Positions 54,627-64,000 of a stretch of DNA of 64,000 bases are shown here, in pieces. Within the stretch, counting starts at the first letter, position 1. Each line of letters starts with the position of its first letter. Source of the stretch: Phytophthora colocasiae (lineage: Eukaryota; Oomycota; Peronosporomycetes; Peronosporales; Peronosporaceae); assembly GCA_018806915.1 (NCBI GenBank), contig JAGKQI010000038.1, positions 186,001 through 250,000 on the forward strand. The letters are read 5' to 3'. Made by a program: the position numbers and the translations under genes. Under the pieces are notes generated by a model. It was not told the DNA's origin. It searched no databases and saw only the letters and a program-made list of their open reading frames with translations.

Positions 54627-57600
54627 TCACATCTCCTTGTCCATGTACTCTTCGTAGCTGAGACCGAAGAGCCTTTGCACGTCGCGTTCGATGTCGCTCT
54701 TGGACACCTTCCAGCCCGTGGCGAACAGCTTCTCGTACATGTCCACCAGCACTTCACCGATGACGTCGCGCGAGTGACTCCACTTGTAGATGAGCTGGTC
54801 CAGCACGCGCGCGTCCGAGTGCTGACTCGTGAACGCCGTGCCCAGGATCTCGATGCGCATGCGTGTCAGCTCCTCGATGATCGACGGGTTGTTGCAGTAC
54901 CACCAGCACCCGTACAGGTGCAGGTTGCGGAACTTGTTGGCCGTCACCGTCACCTCATGCTGGTTCACGCGCGACAGGAACGTGGCCAGGAACTTAACCC
55001 TCGGGAAGTTGTTGCACAGCTTGATCAGGATGTCCACGTTGCTGGGCTTCACACCGTCTCCGGCCACACCGTAGCGGGCGTTGATAGGTCGCACGCTGTC
55101 GAACTTGAGCGCAATCGGCAGCTTCTTCTCCTCGGCCAAAGGCAGCAGCACCTGCAGCAGTAGCTCCGCTCCATTCGGCAGTTCACCTGCAGCCGACTTG
55201 GGCGTATTCTCGTCCGGATACTCGAAGAAAATGGGCACGCTCGACATGAAGTACTCGGGTTTCATGATGTTGATCCACTTCTCTAGCAGCGTGCGCACGC
55301 CCTCCAACGTGTGCGGCAGCTTGAACACGTCCAGTGTCGGACCGATGGACGCCCAGTCGCCCAGCAGGATCTGGTCCACGCGAAGCGCAGAGCGGAAGTA
55401 CTTGCGAGACCACGCGGGCGGTGGCGTGTTGGTGGCCGGGTCGCCCAGCCAGTGACGGGCCTCCTCGGGCTCGAACGGGATGTTGGTCATCACCGCGTAC
55501 TTGAGACCCGAGAGACGGAAAACCGTGTCCACGTACTCCTCGGGGTCCTGCTGCTTGAACCAGTTCTGGATGGCAGTTAGGTCACGCTTCGCCACGAGAT
55601 GATCCAGACCCAGCAAGTGCAGCGTCGTCAGCACACCACGACAGGCTTCCGACACGGGCGAGCGGTCCACGAACAGGTGCTGCCAGATGAGAGCGGCCTG
55701 TTCCTCCTTCGAGTGCGCGTTGAACTCTTCCACCTGCATGGGCGCCGTCTGCAGGAACTCGGCCACGAGGTAGTGGTAGGTCAGCAGCTCGTTGATTCCC
55801 CAGAGCATGAGCTTGCCGTGGCTCGGAGGGAACAGGTGCGTGTGCACGTCGATGATCTGCACGCTGGCCACGGCCTCACGCACAAACGTCGCGACTTCCT
55901 CCTTGGTAGCGAGGTACTCGCTCGTGTGGTGGTTGCGTAGCACATCTTCCAGCGTCTCCAGGGCGGTCTGCTTTCCAGACACCAGACGCTGGTACAGGGC
56001 GGCGACATCGGCAGCGAACGAAGCGTAGGCATCGTTGGCGATGTCGAAACCCTTGACAGAGCTGAGCACACTGGCGACTGCGACACCGACGCCGCTGGAC
56101 ACCTCAGAGGAAGACTCGGCACGCGTTGACTTAGGGAAGTCATAACTGCTGCTCTTGCTTGCTTCTAGCACCTTCTGACTTGCACGCCACAGCAATTTGG
56201 CCACACGGCCGTTCTCGCCGTCGTCGAACTCGTACTTACCCGTGGACAAGTTAGCAGTGAGACCATTGTCGTAGGTCCACGTCTTCTCTGTGAGCGAGAA
56301 GATCGGTGCACCGTTCTGAATGGGATCCATTTGTCCAACAAAGGTGGTCGGAGCGTCACGCTTGGAATCAGCTTGCCACGGCGTCAGGAAGCGGAGAGCA
56401 ACGGCAGTTGCGAATGCCATGAATTTACTGGGACGGTAGTTGGCATCGCGCGCGACGTTAATGTTAACCGAGTTCAGAAGTCGCACGTAAACCCGCAACA
56501 GCGCGTTCTGCGAGACCCAGAAGTTGTCCAGACCGAAGTGCGGGTGCTTCATGCGCACCAGCCACTCAGCGTAGAACTGACGCGCTTGTTCCTCCGCCAC
56601 GTCACCTGCAATAAGCGCGGGTAGAATGTCCTTCTCGAACAGCGCGTCCAGGTACTCCGAGATGATAGGGAAGTTCTGGAATTGGTTGGCCGTACGCTGA
56701 CGCGCCAGAGCCAGCAGATAAACCATTGCCGAGTTCACAGCGTTGCCCAGAGAGAACTTCAACAGGTAATCCTTGGCGATCTCAGACTTGTTAGTGCGGA
56801 CGTGAACACCAGGCACTTTACGAAGAGCATCAGCGTCCAACGCTCCCTTCAAGTCCTCAATTGCGATCGCCTTGGCCGGCAGCGGCTCCGTAAGAGGCAC
56901 TAGCGAGTTACCCGCGCGGTGGTTCGTGATACGGTCCACCATCGTGTTGTGGAAGTGGATTTTAGCGTCCAAATACGCTCGGAACGCAGCGGAATCTTCG
57001 CTCTTGACCCAGTCCAGCTCCAACACCAGCTTCTTGATGTGGTCGCCATTGTTCGGGAAGTTGTCCGTGTTGATAATGGACAGCTCATTGTCTACAAAAC
57101 AACAATAACGTTAAAAAAAACTGTGCTAAACTCTCCTCATCGATTCAAATCCTCACCTGGGATAGTCTTGAAAGCTGCTTGCAAGAACTCGGCCAGATCC
57201 TTGATCACCTGTGTGCCGGACTGCAATCCCGCTTCAGTGACGCCGAAGCCCACGTACTTGAGCTGCGGTAGCTTAGTTGGTAGTTGCAGGAACGCAGTGC
57301 GACCCTCAGAAACGCCTAAAGAGCCAACACCTTCCAGTTCGAAGACTGTTGTGTCCACTTGACCCTCCGAATCAATAGTGTCCACCTCGTACTTGCCCTT
57401 AGCATTGGCACAAGCCGTTGCAAAGCTAGTGCCGCGGGTCTGAGCCACTACGACACCCGAATCCAGAGCTCGGAAGACTGGAATTAGCACAGCACGCTAT
57501 TTGAACTGTCAGTGGTGCTACACGTGCACAGACACTCGAAAAACGTTCACGTACCATGAAGCGGCCACTGCCAATGCAGACGGCACGTGTGTTGGGGGAG

Positions 57601-57629
57601 AAATTGGGTCCCTGAAGTGGTGCGAACAT
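54627..57629 (-). CDS. Fusion enzyme: hexuronate reductase (UxaB-like) plus uronate isomerase (UxaC-like), copy 1
   Basis: Three exons: 57555-57629, 57157-57496, 54627-57091; 959 residues. The N-terminal half is a mannitol dehydrogenase/tagaturonate-reductase fold: Rossmann start AVCIGSGRFM, then INTDNFPNNGD, NTMVDRITNHR, EPLPAKAIAIEDLKG, and LLKFSLGNAVNSAMVYL. The catalytic Lys and Asn of that last motif are present, but the His expected three residues after the Asn is Asn. The C-terminal half (from about residue 545) is a glucuronate/uronate isomerase: IIDVHTHLFPPSHGKL with the metal-binding HxH, WGINELLTYHYLVAEF, and RMRIEILGTAF. Such enzymes interconvert uronates and ketouronates and reduce them to aldonates in pectin-sugar breakdown. 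The substrate is inferred from family. An inverted paralogue lies at 58213-61253. Confidence 0.85.
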
Positions 57630-58212
57630 CTTTCTTCTTTGGTCTCTGCTACTGCGCTGATCCGGAAGTGAGCTGGAATAATGTGGGGGCGCAGAGGAGC
57701 CCCTTGCAAACATGATCGTGAACACGTGGATCTAGACACCCGTCATCTGCGACGTGTGACGAAGCTGAAGTTTGAAGCAGATGCTGGAGCAGAGGAGCTT
57801 GCCACGCACGACTCGGGATGGTGTCCAGGAATCGACGATATCCAATACCGGTACATGTACTGTAGAGCTTTCAAGAAACCTAGAGATGGTCAACCAAATC
57901 TTCGTCATGATGGTACAGTGGTTGCACTGTTAACTCGGCGGGATCTGAGGCAGCAAATGATGCACAACTTCCATCACTCATCAAGCTCCACGTTGAAGGC
58001 ATCCCAGCAACCGCAAACAAATCCCAAGCACCAGCTGCACCACACAATCCGCCAGTTCATTTAACAGCCCCAAGTACGTCAGCAGCTAAGGTTTCTACCT
58101 CTACTTAGTACGTATAACGTATAGAAACTCCCTGAGTTGATCGATCGGATCGTGGTTGAAGGTTGACGTCATTCCTACTTTAGCTGTCCAGACCGCAAGT
58201 GATTTTTTCGAT
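57630..58212. promoter_or_regulatory. Intergenic region between the divergent fusion-enzyme genes
   Basis: 583 bp separate the two start codons and must contain both promoters. A forward ORF (57681-58064) lies within it. No promoter motif is assigned. Confidence 0.4.
57681..58064 (+). CDS. Hypothetical ORF between the divergent fusion-enzyme genes
   Basis: 127 codons starting MWGRRGAPCKHDREHV and ending HHTIRQFI. His/Gln-rich towards the C-terminus, mixed charged residues earlier, no recognised domain or signal peptide. It could be a real small gene, a displaced fragment, or a chance ORF: its 5' end overlaps the likely 5' UTR of copy 1 on the other strand. Confidence 0.3.
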   Translation: MWGRRGAPCKHDREHVDLDTRHLRRVTKLKFEADAGAEELATHDSGWCPGIDDIQYRYMYCRAFKKPRDGQPNLRHDGTVVALLTRRDLRQQMMHNFHHSSSSTLKASQQPQTNPKHQLHHTIRQFI

Positions 58213-61200
58213 ATGTTCTCCCCGCTACGAGGCCAAACGACCTTTTCGGACGATACCAACGCCATTTGCATCGGCAGTGGCCGCTTCCTGGTACGTTGTA
58301 TATCGTTTTAGACGCTCTCTAGGTCTCTCTAACGTCTTGTGTCGAAAATGTCGAAAATGTCGAAAATGCAGCGCAGCGTGCTGGTACCGACTCTGCGGGC
58401 AGCCGGTAGTGCGGTTGTTCTGGCTCAGACCCGAGGCACAAGCTTTGCGTCGGTTTGCGCCAAAGCGGATGGGAAGTACGAGGTGGACACGATCCAAAAG
58501 GATGGCAGTGTGCTGACGGAGACTATCCAAGTGGAAGCTGTTGGGTCGTTGGGAATTGCGGAGGACCGCGCGGCCTTCATGCAGTTACCGAACAAACTAC
58601 CCAAGCTCAAGTACATTGGTTTTGGCGTCACGGAGAGCGGCATTGTCAAGAATGGGCCAGCAATTGTAGATCTCACAGTGTTGCTGTATAATTGCTTTAC
58701 GAATCTGCCAGGTATGGTTGTCAAAATTGTCAAAAATGCGAATTTAAAGGTCTAATGCTGTGCTATTGTGCTGTAGACAACGTCATTTCGGTCATTAACA
58801 CGGACAACTTGCCCGAGAACGGAGATACCATCAAGAAGTTGGTGCTGGAGACTGAGTGGAAGAGTCAGCCGAGCGATCTCGTTCCATTCCGAGCCTATGT
58901 GGCATCCAAAGTGCACTTCCACAACACTATGGTGGACCGATTGACGTCGCATCGAGCTGGTGACTCACTGGTGCCGTTGACCGAGCCTTGGCCAACCAAG
59001 ACACTCGTGATTGAAGACCTTCAGGGTGTCCTGGACGCAAAAGTGTTGAGTGGTTTGCCTGGCGTGCACATCCGTACGGCGGCAGGGCAGCTAGAGCAAG
59101 ACCATCTACTCAAGCTGAGCATTGCCAATGCCGTACACACTGCTATGGTGTATCTGTTGGCTTTGACGCGGGTGAAAACCACGTGCAAAGTGCTGAAGTA
59201 TCCGCAGATCCGCCAGTTCCTGGATCTGTTGTTCGCCGAAGACATTGAGCCTTCACTTGTATTGCGCGGTATCAGCAAGGAGGACGCCCAACACACGTAT
59301 GACGAGTGGATGGGACGTGTGGAGCACAAACACTTTGGCCTGGACAACTTCTGGGTGGGCCAGAACGCCATGCTCAAGTATGGTGTCAGATTGTTCAGCA
59401 ACGTGGAAGCCAACGTAACCAAAAATGAGAACTATCGTCCGAGTGTGTTCATGGCGTTCACAACTGCTGTAATCCTCCGCTACCTGACACCGACGCAAGC
59501 TGATTCCAGAAAGGAGGAAGGCAATGGCCCCGAGATTTTTGTGGGTGCAATGGACTCGATTCAAGACCGTACACCGCTCTACTCCACAACTGAGAAGACT
59601 TACGTGTACGCCAACGGATTAACTGCTAACATCTCCACGGGCAAATACGAGTTCCTTGACGGAGAACATGGCCACACTGCTAAGATTCTATGGAAAACAA
59701 GTCAGAAGGTGCTAGAAGCGAGCAAGAGCAGCAGCCATGACTTCCCTAAGTCAACGCGTGCCGAGTCTTCCTCTGAGGTGTCCAGTGGCGTCGGTGTCGC
59801 AGTCGCCAGTGTGCTCAGCTCTGTCAAGGGATTCGACATCGCCAACGACGCCTACGCTTCGTTCGCTGCCGATGTCGCCGCCCTGTACCAGCGTCTGGTG
59901 TCTGGAAAGCAGACCGCCCTGGAGACGCTGGAAGATGTGCTACGCAACCACCACACGAGCGAGTACCTCGCTACCAAGGAGGAAGTCGCGACATTTGTGC
60001 GTGAGGCCGTGGCCAGCGTGCAGATCATCGACGTGCACACGCACCTGTTCCCTCCGAGCCACGGCAAGCTCATGCTCTGGGGAATCAACGAGCTGCTGAC
60101 CTACCACTACCTCGTGGCCGAGTTCCTGCAGACGGCGCCCATGCAGGTGGAAGAGTTCAACGCGCACTCGAAGGAAGAACAGGCCGCTCTCATCTGGCAG
60201 CACCTGTTCGTGGACCGCTCGCCCGTGTCGGAAGCCTGTCGTGGTGTGCTGACGACGCTGCACTTGCTGGGTCTGGATCATCTCGTGGCGAAGCGTGACC
60301 TAACTGCCATCCAGAACTGGTTCAAGCAGCAGGACCCCGAGGAGTACGTGGACACGGTTTTCCGTCTCTCGGGTCTCAAGTACGCGGTGATGACCAACAT
60401 CCCGTTCGAGCCCGAGGAGGCCCGTCACTGGCTGGGCGACCCGGCCACCAACACGCCACCGCCCGCGTGGTCTCGCAAGTACTTCCGCTCTGCGCTTCGC
60501 GTGGACCAGATCCTGCTGGGCGACTGGGCGTCCATCGGTCCGACACTGGACGTGTTCAAGCTGCCGCACACGTTGGAGGGCGTGCGCACGCTGCTAGAGA
60601 AGTGGATCGACATCATGAAACCCGAGTACTTCATGTCGAGCGTGCCCATTTTCTTCGAGTATCCGGACGAGAATACGCCCAAGTCGGCTGCAGGTGAATT
60701 GCCGAATGGAGCGGAGCTACTGCTGCAGGTGCTGCTGCCTTTGGCCGAGGAGAAGAAGCTGCCGATTGCGCTCAAGTTCGACAGCGTGCGACCTATCAAC
60801 GCCCGCTACGGTGTGGCCGGAGACGGTGTGAAGCCCAGCAACGTGGACATCCTGATCAAGCTGTGCAACAACTTCCCGAGGGTCAAGTTCCTGGCCACGT
60901 TCCTGTCGCGCGTGAACCAGCACGAGGTGACGGTGACGGCCAACAAGTTCCGCAACCTGCACCTGTACGGGTGCTGGTGGTACTGCAACAATCCGTCGAT
61001 CATCGAGGAGCTGACACGCATGCGCATCGAGATCCTGGGCACGGCGTTCACGAGTCAGCACTCGGACGCGCGCGTGCTGGACCAGCTCATCTACAAGTGG
61101 AGTCACTCGCGCGACGTCATCGGTGAAGTGCTGGTGGACATGTACGAGAAGCTGTTCGCCACGGGCTGGAAGGTGTCCAAGAGCGACATCGAACGCGACG

Positions 61201-61253
61201 TGCAAAGGCTCTTCGGTCTCAGCTACGAAGAGTACATGGACAAGGAGATGTGA
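58213..61253 (+). CDS. Fusion enzyme: hexuronate reductase (UxaB-like) plus uronate isomerase (UxaC-like), copy 2
   Basis: Three exons: 58213-58290, 58372-58711, 58777-61253; 964 residues, same intron positions and exon 2 length (340 nt) as copy 1. N-terminal reductase motifs: AICIGSGRFL, INTDNLPENGD, NTMVDRLTSHR, EPWPTKTLVIEDLQG, and LLKLSIANAVHTAMVYL with Lys, Asn and His all in place. The isomerase half is nearly identical to copy 1 (only one amino-acid difference noticed, Asp for Asn in EKWIDIM), whereas the reductase half differs at roughly a third of positions. Intron 1 contains a 9 bp tandem repeat (TGTCGAAAA three times, about 58340-58366). Probably the fully competent copy. Confidence 0.87.
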
Positions 61254-61425
61254 GTGCAGCAACGCAATGTCATGTTGAAGTTGTCTGCGACGTGTGAGAG
61301 TCTCATGTAAACCACATAACATCAAATTTTATCCAATCATCAGTCTTAATGTTAAAAACTACAGCGCTCCAGTCATACGTAACGGCATTCAAAGTGTCAA
61401 TTGTATCACCAAAGTCTGCGTAACA

Positions 61426-62790
61426 ATGGACGAGGAAGGCCCGCAGGTTCGACCTCCCTTACGCCTATTATATAGTGCAATATCCGTGTATTAATTCCCT
61501 TCTAATTCCCCACAGGTTCGTGTCAAATTTGTGACTAAAGACGAGTCCATCCGCGTGACGGAGACGCCGTTCGCGGTGCCCACGCGCCTCAATCGCCGTG
61601 GACTCTCGCAAGTGGTTAACCATCTGCTCGCTACTGGCGACAAGCCGCGGCCTTTTGACTTCTTGATCGACGGTCTCTTCCTGCGTTCGTCACTGGACAA
61701 ATATCTGCTGACCAGTGGCGTCTCGGAGGAAGCTCTGCTCACTCTGGAGTACGTGGAAGCTCTTCCTGAGCCGCAGAAGCAAAACGGCAGTGATCATCCC
61801 GACTGGGTCAGTGCTGTGGCTGCTCTGGATGGCGAACTGGTCGTCACAGGTTGCTACGATGGTGTACTGCGTGTGTATGACGCCCAGGGAGACTGCAAGG
61901 CCTCAGTGAAGGCTCATCAGGGTGCTATTAAGGCGGTGAGTGTTGCCCCCAGTGCTGACAAGAGCGAGGAATTTATCATTGCTAGTAGTGGCAAGGACCA
62001 ACTTGCACAGCTGTGGAGATTCACCGTGAAGTCAGCGAAATTATCGCCTATTGCGGCGCTTACCGGCCACCTGAACAGTGTCGACGCCGTGCAGATGAAC
62101 GTGTCCAGTCAACGCGTGGTCACTGGTAGTTGGGACAACACAGTACGTGTGTGGCAGACCCCTAATAGCTCAGAGGATTCAGGTGAACAGCGTTCAGCGA
62201 AGAAGCACAAGAAGACGGAGACCGATGTGGGTGCTGTGAGCTTCCAGCAGCTGGAGGCGGAAATTGTGCTGGTTGGCCACACGAGCTACGTGACGGGCGT
62301 GGCTTTCCGTCCCAAGACCTCAGAGCATGATGAGGACGTGGTGGTGTCTGCTGGAAGTGACCGGAACGTGCGTATCTGGGATCTCGTGACCCAATCCTGC
62401 TCCCAGGCACTTGTAGGCAACCGTGCCGTGTCCGACCTGAGCGTGAACGCTAACGGACTGCTACTTACAGCTCACCCGGACAACTGCGTTCGCTTGTGGG
62501 ACCCACGTGCGCAGCAGAGTGGAGAGAGTATCGTACAACGCACTTTCCGGTCGCACAAGGAGTGGGTGAGCTCGGTGGCGTGGCACCCGGACAACGAGAA
62601 CCTGTTCGTGTCGGGCGGATACGACGGCACGGCCAAGGTATGGGACGCGCGTAGTACAATTCCGCTGCACACTGTGAGCGCGCACGAAGGAAAGCTGCTT
62701 GGTCTATCGTGGCGGAACCAGAACGAGGATCAGAGTGTGGCGTTTGTCACGGGCGGAGATGACAAGAAGCTCAACTTCTTCAGCGTGTAA
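61426..62790 (+). CDS. WDR12: WDR12/YTM1 ribosome biogenesis protein
   Basis: Exon 1 61426-61446 (MDEEGPQ), exon 2 61516-62790; 431 residues. The N-terminal NLE domain (VRVKFVTKDESIRVTETPFAVPTRL ... LSQVVNHLL) and WD40 repeats (GHLNSVDAVQMN, GSWDNTVRVWQ, GHTSYVTGVAFRP, GSDRNVRIWDL, SGGYDGTAKVWDARS) identify WDR12/Ytm1, a member of the PeBoW/Nop7-Erb1-Ytm1 complex, whose NLE domain is released by the Rea1/Midasin ATPase during 60S maturation in the nucleolus. The intron is 69 bp, and CAGGTTCG occurs at both splice sites. Confidence 0.9.
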
Positions 62791-62940
62791 GAGCATAGAA
62801 CAAAAGACTCTTTTTGCTTGTTTTGCTTGAATTGCTGCGCTGTCTTCTGGTCTATTGCAAGACAAGGATCAAGCGATACGTATCCACTGGCATTCTACTC
62901 TCTGTGACTGCTTGTACGCTTGGCATAGGCAACCAAACGC
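62791..62940. other. Short convergent intergenic region
   Basis: 150 bp between the WDR12 stop and the convergent DDX19 stop (62941-62943). No gene; must hold both 3' ends. Confidence 0.4.
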
Positions 62941-64000
62941 TTACTCCCAAGCCAACATCTTCTCGAGTTCCTCAATGTCGTCGGCAGGAGCCTGCGTAAT
63001 AGGGCGTGCGTAGTACTCTTCGATCTCCGCGAGGTCCTGCTTGCTCTTGTTGTCGTACACGAAGTTAATAGCACAGCCCTTGCGACCGAAACGACCCGTG
63101 CGTCCGATACGGTGCAGGTACGTCTCTGGGTCCGGGCGGTGGTCGCGCGTCAGCGGGATATCAAAGTTCACGACAAGGGAAACTCCTGCGACGTCGATAC
63201 CTCGGGCCAACACGTTGGTGGTAATCAGAACGTTGGTCGTGCCGGCACGGAACTCGTCAATAACCTGGTCGCGCACTTCCTTAGCCATGTCGGCACCGTG
63301 CAAGATGCCAACCGAGTGACCCTTCTCACGCATACGACGCGTGAGCTCCTTGGCGGTCTCACGCTGTTGCACGAAGATGACGCACTTGCCGATGGTCAAA
63401 ATGGCAAAAATGTCCGATAGCACCTGGAACTTGTTATCGCGGGTCTTACAGTCGATCCAGAACTGCTTGATGCCGTCCAGCGTAAGCTTCTCCTTCTTGA
63501 CGGTGATAATATTGTGGTCCGGCACCATCTTTTGCGCGAAGTCGCGCACATCGTCAGCGTACGTGGCCGAGAACAGTAGGTACTGGCACGCGCGGTTCTT
63601 GATCATGCGCTTGATAGCCACTGATCGTTCACGCATGCCGTCCTCTGCAACCATCACATCAGCCTCATCCAGTACGAAGATCTTAACGTTGCGAGTGTCC
63701 AATTGCTTCTTCTTGATCATTCCTTCGATCTTTCCTGGGGTACCGACAATCACCTGTGCCGTCAGTGTCTCACCACGTGCCAGGTCGTTGCCAGGGATGG
63801 CCAGGAACGTCTCCACACCAATGAACTTGCCCATGGCGTTCACCACAGCCATAATCTGTCGCACCAGTTCACGAGTAGGACCGATACAGATCGTCTGCGG
63901 GGCCTTCAGGTTCACGTCCACACGGTACAGCATACCTAGAGCAAAAGTGGCAGTTTTACCACTACCACTCTGAGCCTGGCCGATCAGGTTCTCTGGAGGA
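62941..64000 (-). CDS. DDX19: DEAD-box RNA helicase DDX19/Dbp5, 5' end outside the window
   Basis: 352 residues present; the gene continues past 64000. Motifs in order: PPENLIGQAQSGSGKT (motif I, 63950-64000), PTRELVRQ (Ia), GTPGK (Ib), DEADVM (II), SATYADDV (III), IIFVQQR-like CVIFVQQRETA (IV), NVLARGIDV (V), HRIGRTGR (VI). DEADVM followed by methionine-rich sequence and the C-terminal LEKMLAWE are typical of Dbp5/DDX19, which remodels mRNPs at the cytoplasmic face of the nuclear pore with Gle1. The usual length is about 450-500 residues, so roughly 100 N-terminal residues are missing. No intron seen in this part. Confidence 0.93.
   Translation of the reverse strand, partial: PPENLIGQAQSGSGKTATFALGMLYRVDVNLKAPQTICIGPTRELVRQIMAVVNAMGKFIGVETFLAIPGNDLARGETLTAQVIVGTPGKIEGMIKKKQLDTRNVKIFVLDEADVMVAEDGMRERSVAIKRMIKNRACQYLLFSATYADDVRDFAQKMVPDHNIITVKKEKLTLDGIKQFWIDCKTRDNKFQVLSDIFAILTIGKCVIFVQQRETAKELTRRMREKGHSVGILHGADMAKEVRDQVIDEFRAGTTNVLITTNVLARGIDVAGVSLVVNFDIPLTRDHRPDPETYLHRIGRTGRFGRKGCAINFVYDNKSKQDLAEIEEYYARPITQAPADDIEELEKMLAWE

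Noticed and set aside
54675..56143. Long ORFs antisense to the uronate isomerase half (also 59852-61325)
   Set aside because: They occur in both paralogues only because the underlying sequence is nearly identical and GC-rich at third positions; the sense strand carries all conserved motifs.

Overview
The window looks like a gene-and-transposon mosaic from an oomycete, most likely Phytophthora or a close relative. Support: nuclear genes with short GT-AG introns (about 45-90 bp), a nuclear complex I subunit gene (NDUFS7) with mitochondrial presequences, a Crinkler-type (CRN) ubiquitin-like/NTPase/nuclease protein, small flagellar proteins fitting a zoospore-forming organism, a hexuronate-catabolism fusion enzyme, and abundant Ty3/gypsy, LINE, hAT and Tc1/mariner elements. 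The species cannot be fixed from the sequence alone. All comparisons were made by eye.

Layout. (1) 1-185: end of an interrupted ORF. (2) 186-18827: an 18.6 kb nest, a Ty3/gypsy element (minus strand, 636 bp LTRs that look identical, 4 bp target duplication AGTC) whose gag was hit by a 9.1 kb LINE (plus strand, 14 bp target duplication). The LINE carries an OTU-like protease and an RNase H. (3) 19244-34012: a tandem array of four NDUFS7 copies, all minus strand. Copy A is dead (frameshift plus a 967 bp hAT in exon 3). Copy B is split in exon 2 by a 9.5 kb Ty3/gypsy element (22038-31509, 728 bp LTRs, 4 bp duplication CACG). Copies C and D are intact. (4) 34311-43225: ordinary genes: a CRN-like NTPase/nuclease, a two-domain universal stress protein, a WDR33/FY-type polyadenylation factor with three CCHC knuckles, and a PH-domain protein kinase. 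(5) 43448-45776: a Tc1/mariner remnant with about 250 bp terminal inverted repeats, then two tail-to-tail genes for small cilium-type proteins (BART-domain/CFAP36-like and CFAP141-like). (6) 45833-54528: a second, badly decayed LINE (minus strand, 17 bp target duplication). (7) 54627-61253: two divergent paralogues of a reductase/uronate isomerase fusion (UxaB-like plus UxaC-like) whose isomerase halves are almost identical while the reductase halves have diverged. (8) 61426-64000: WDR12/YTM1 and the 3' part of a DDX19/Dbp5 helicase gene.

How it fits together. The host genes are housekeeping (respiration, mRNA 3' processing and export, ribosome assembly), flagellar, pectin-sugar catabolic and effector-like. 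Transposons have landed in exons (NDUFS7 A and B), in a 3' coding end (left edge), and just upstream of genes (Tc1/mariner 31 bp before the BART gene, LINE 2 about 40 bp before the CFAP141-like gene). In each NDUFS7 case, removing the element and one target-site copy returns the exon to the length of the intact copies (108 nt, or 353 nt plus one inserted base), so the history can be read directly from the sequence.
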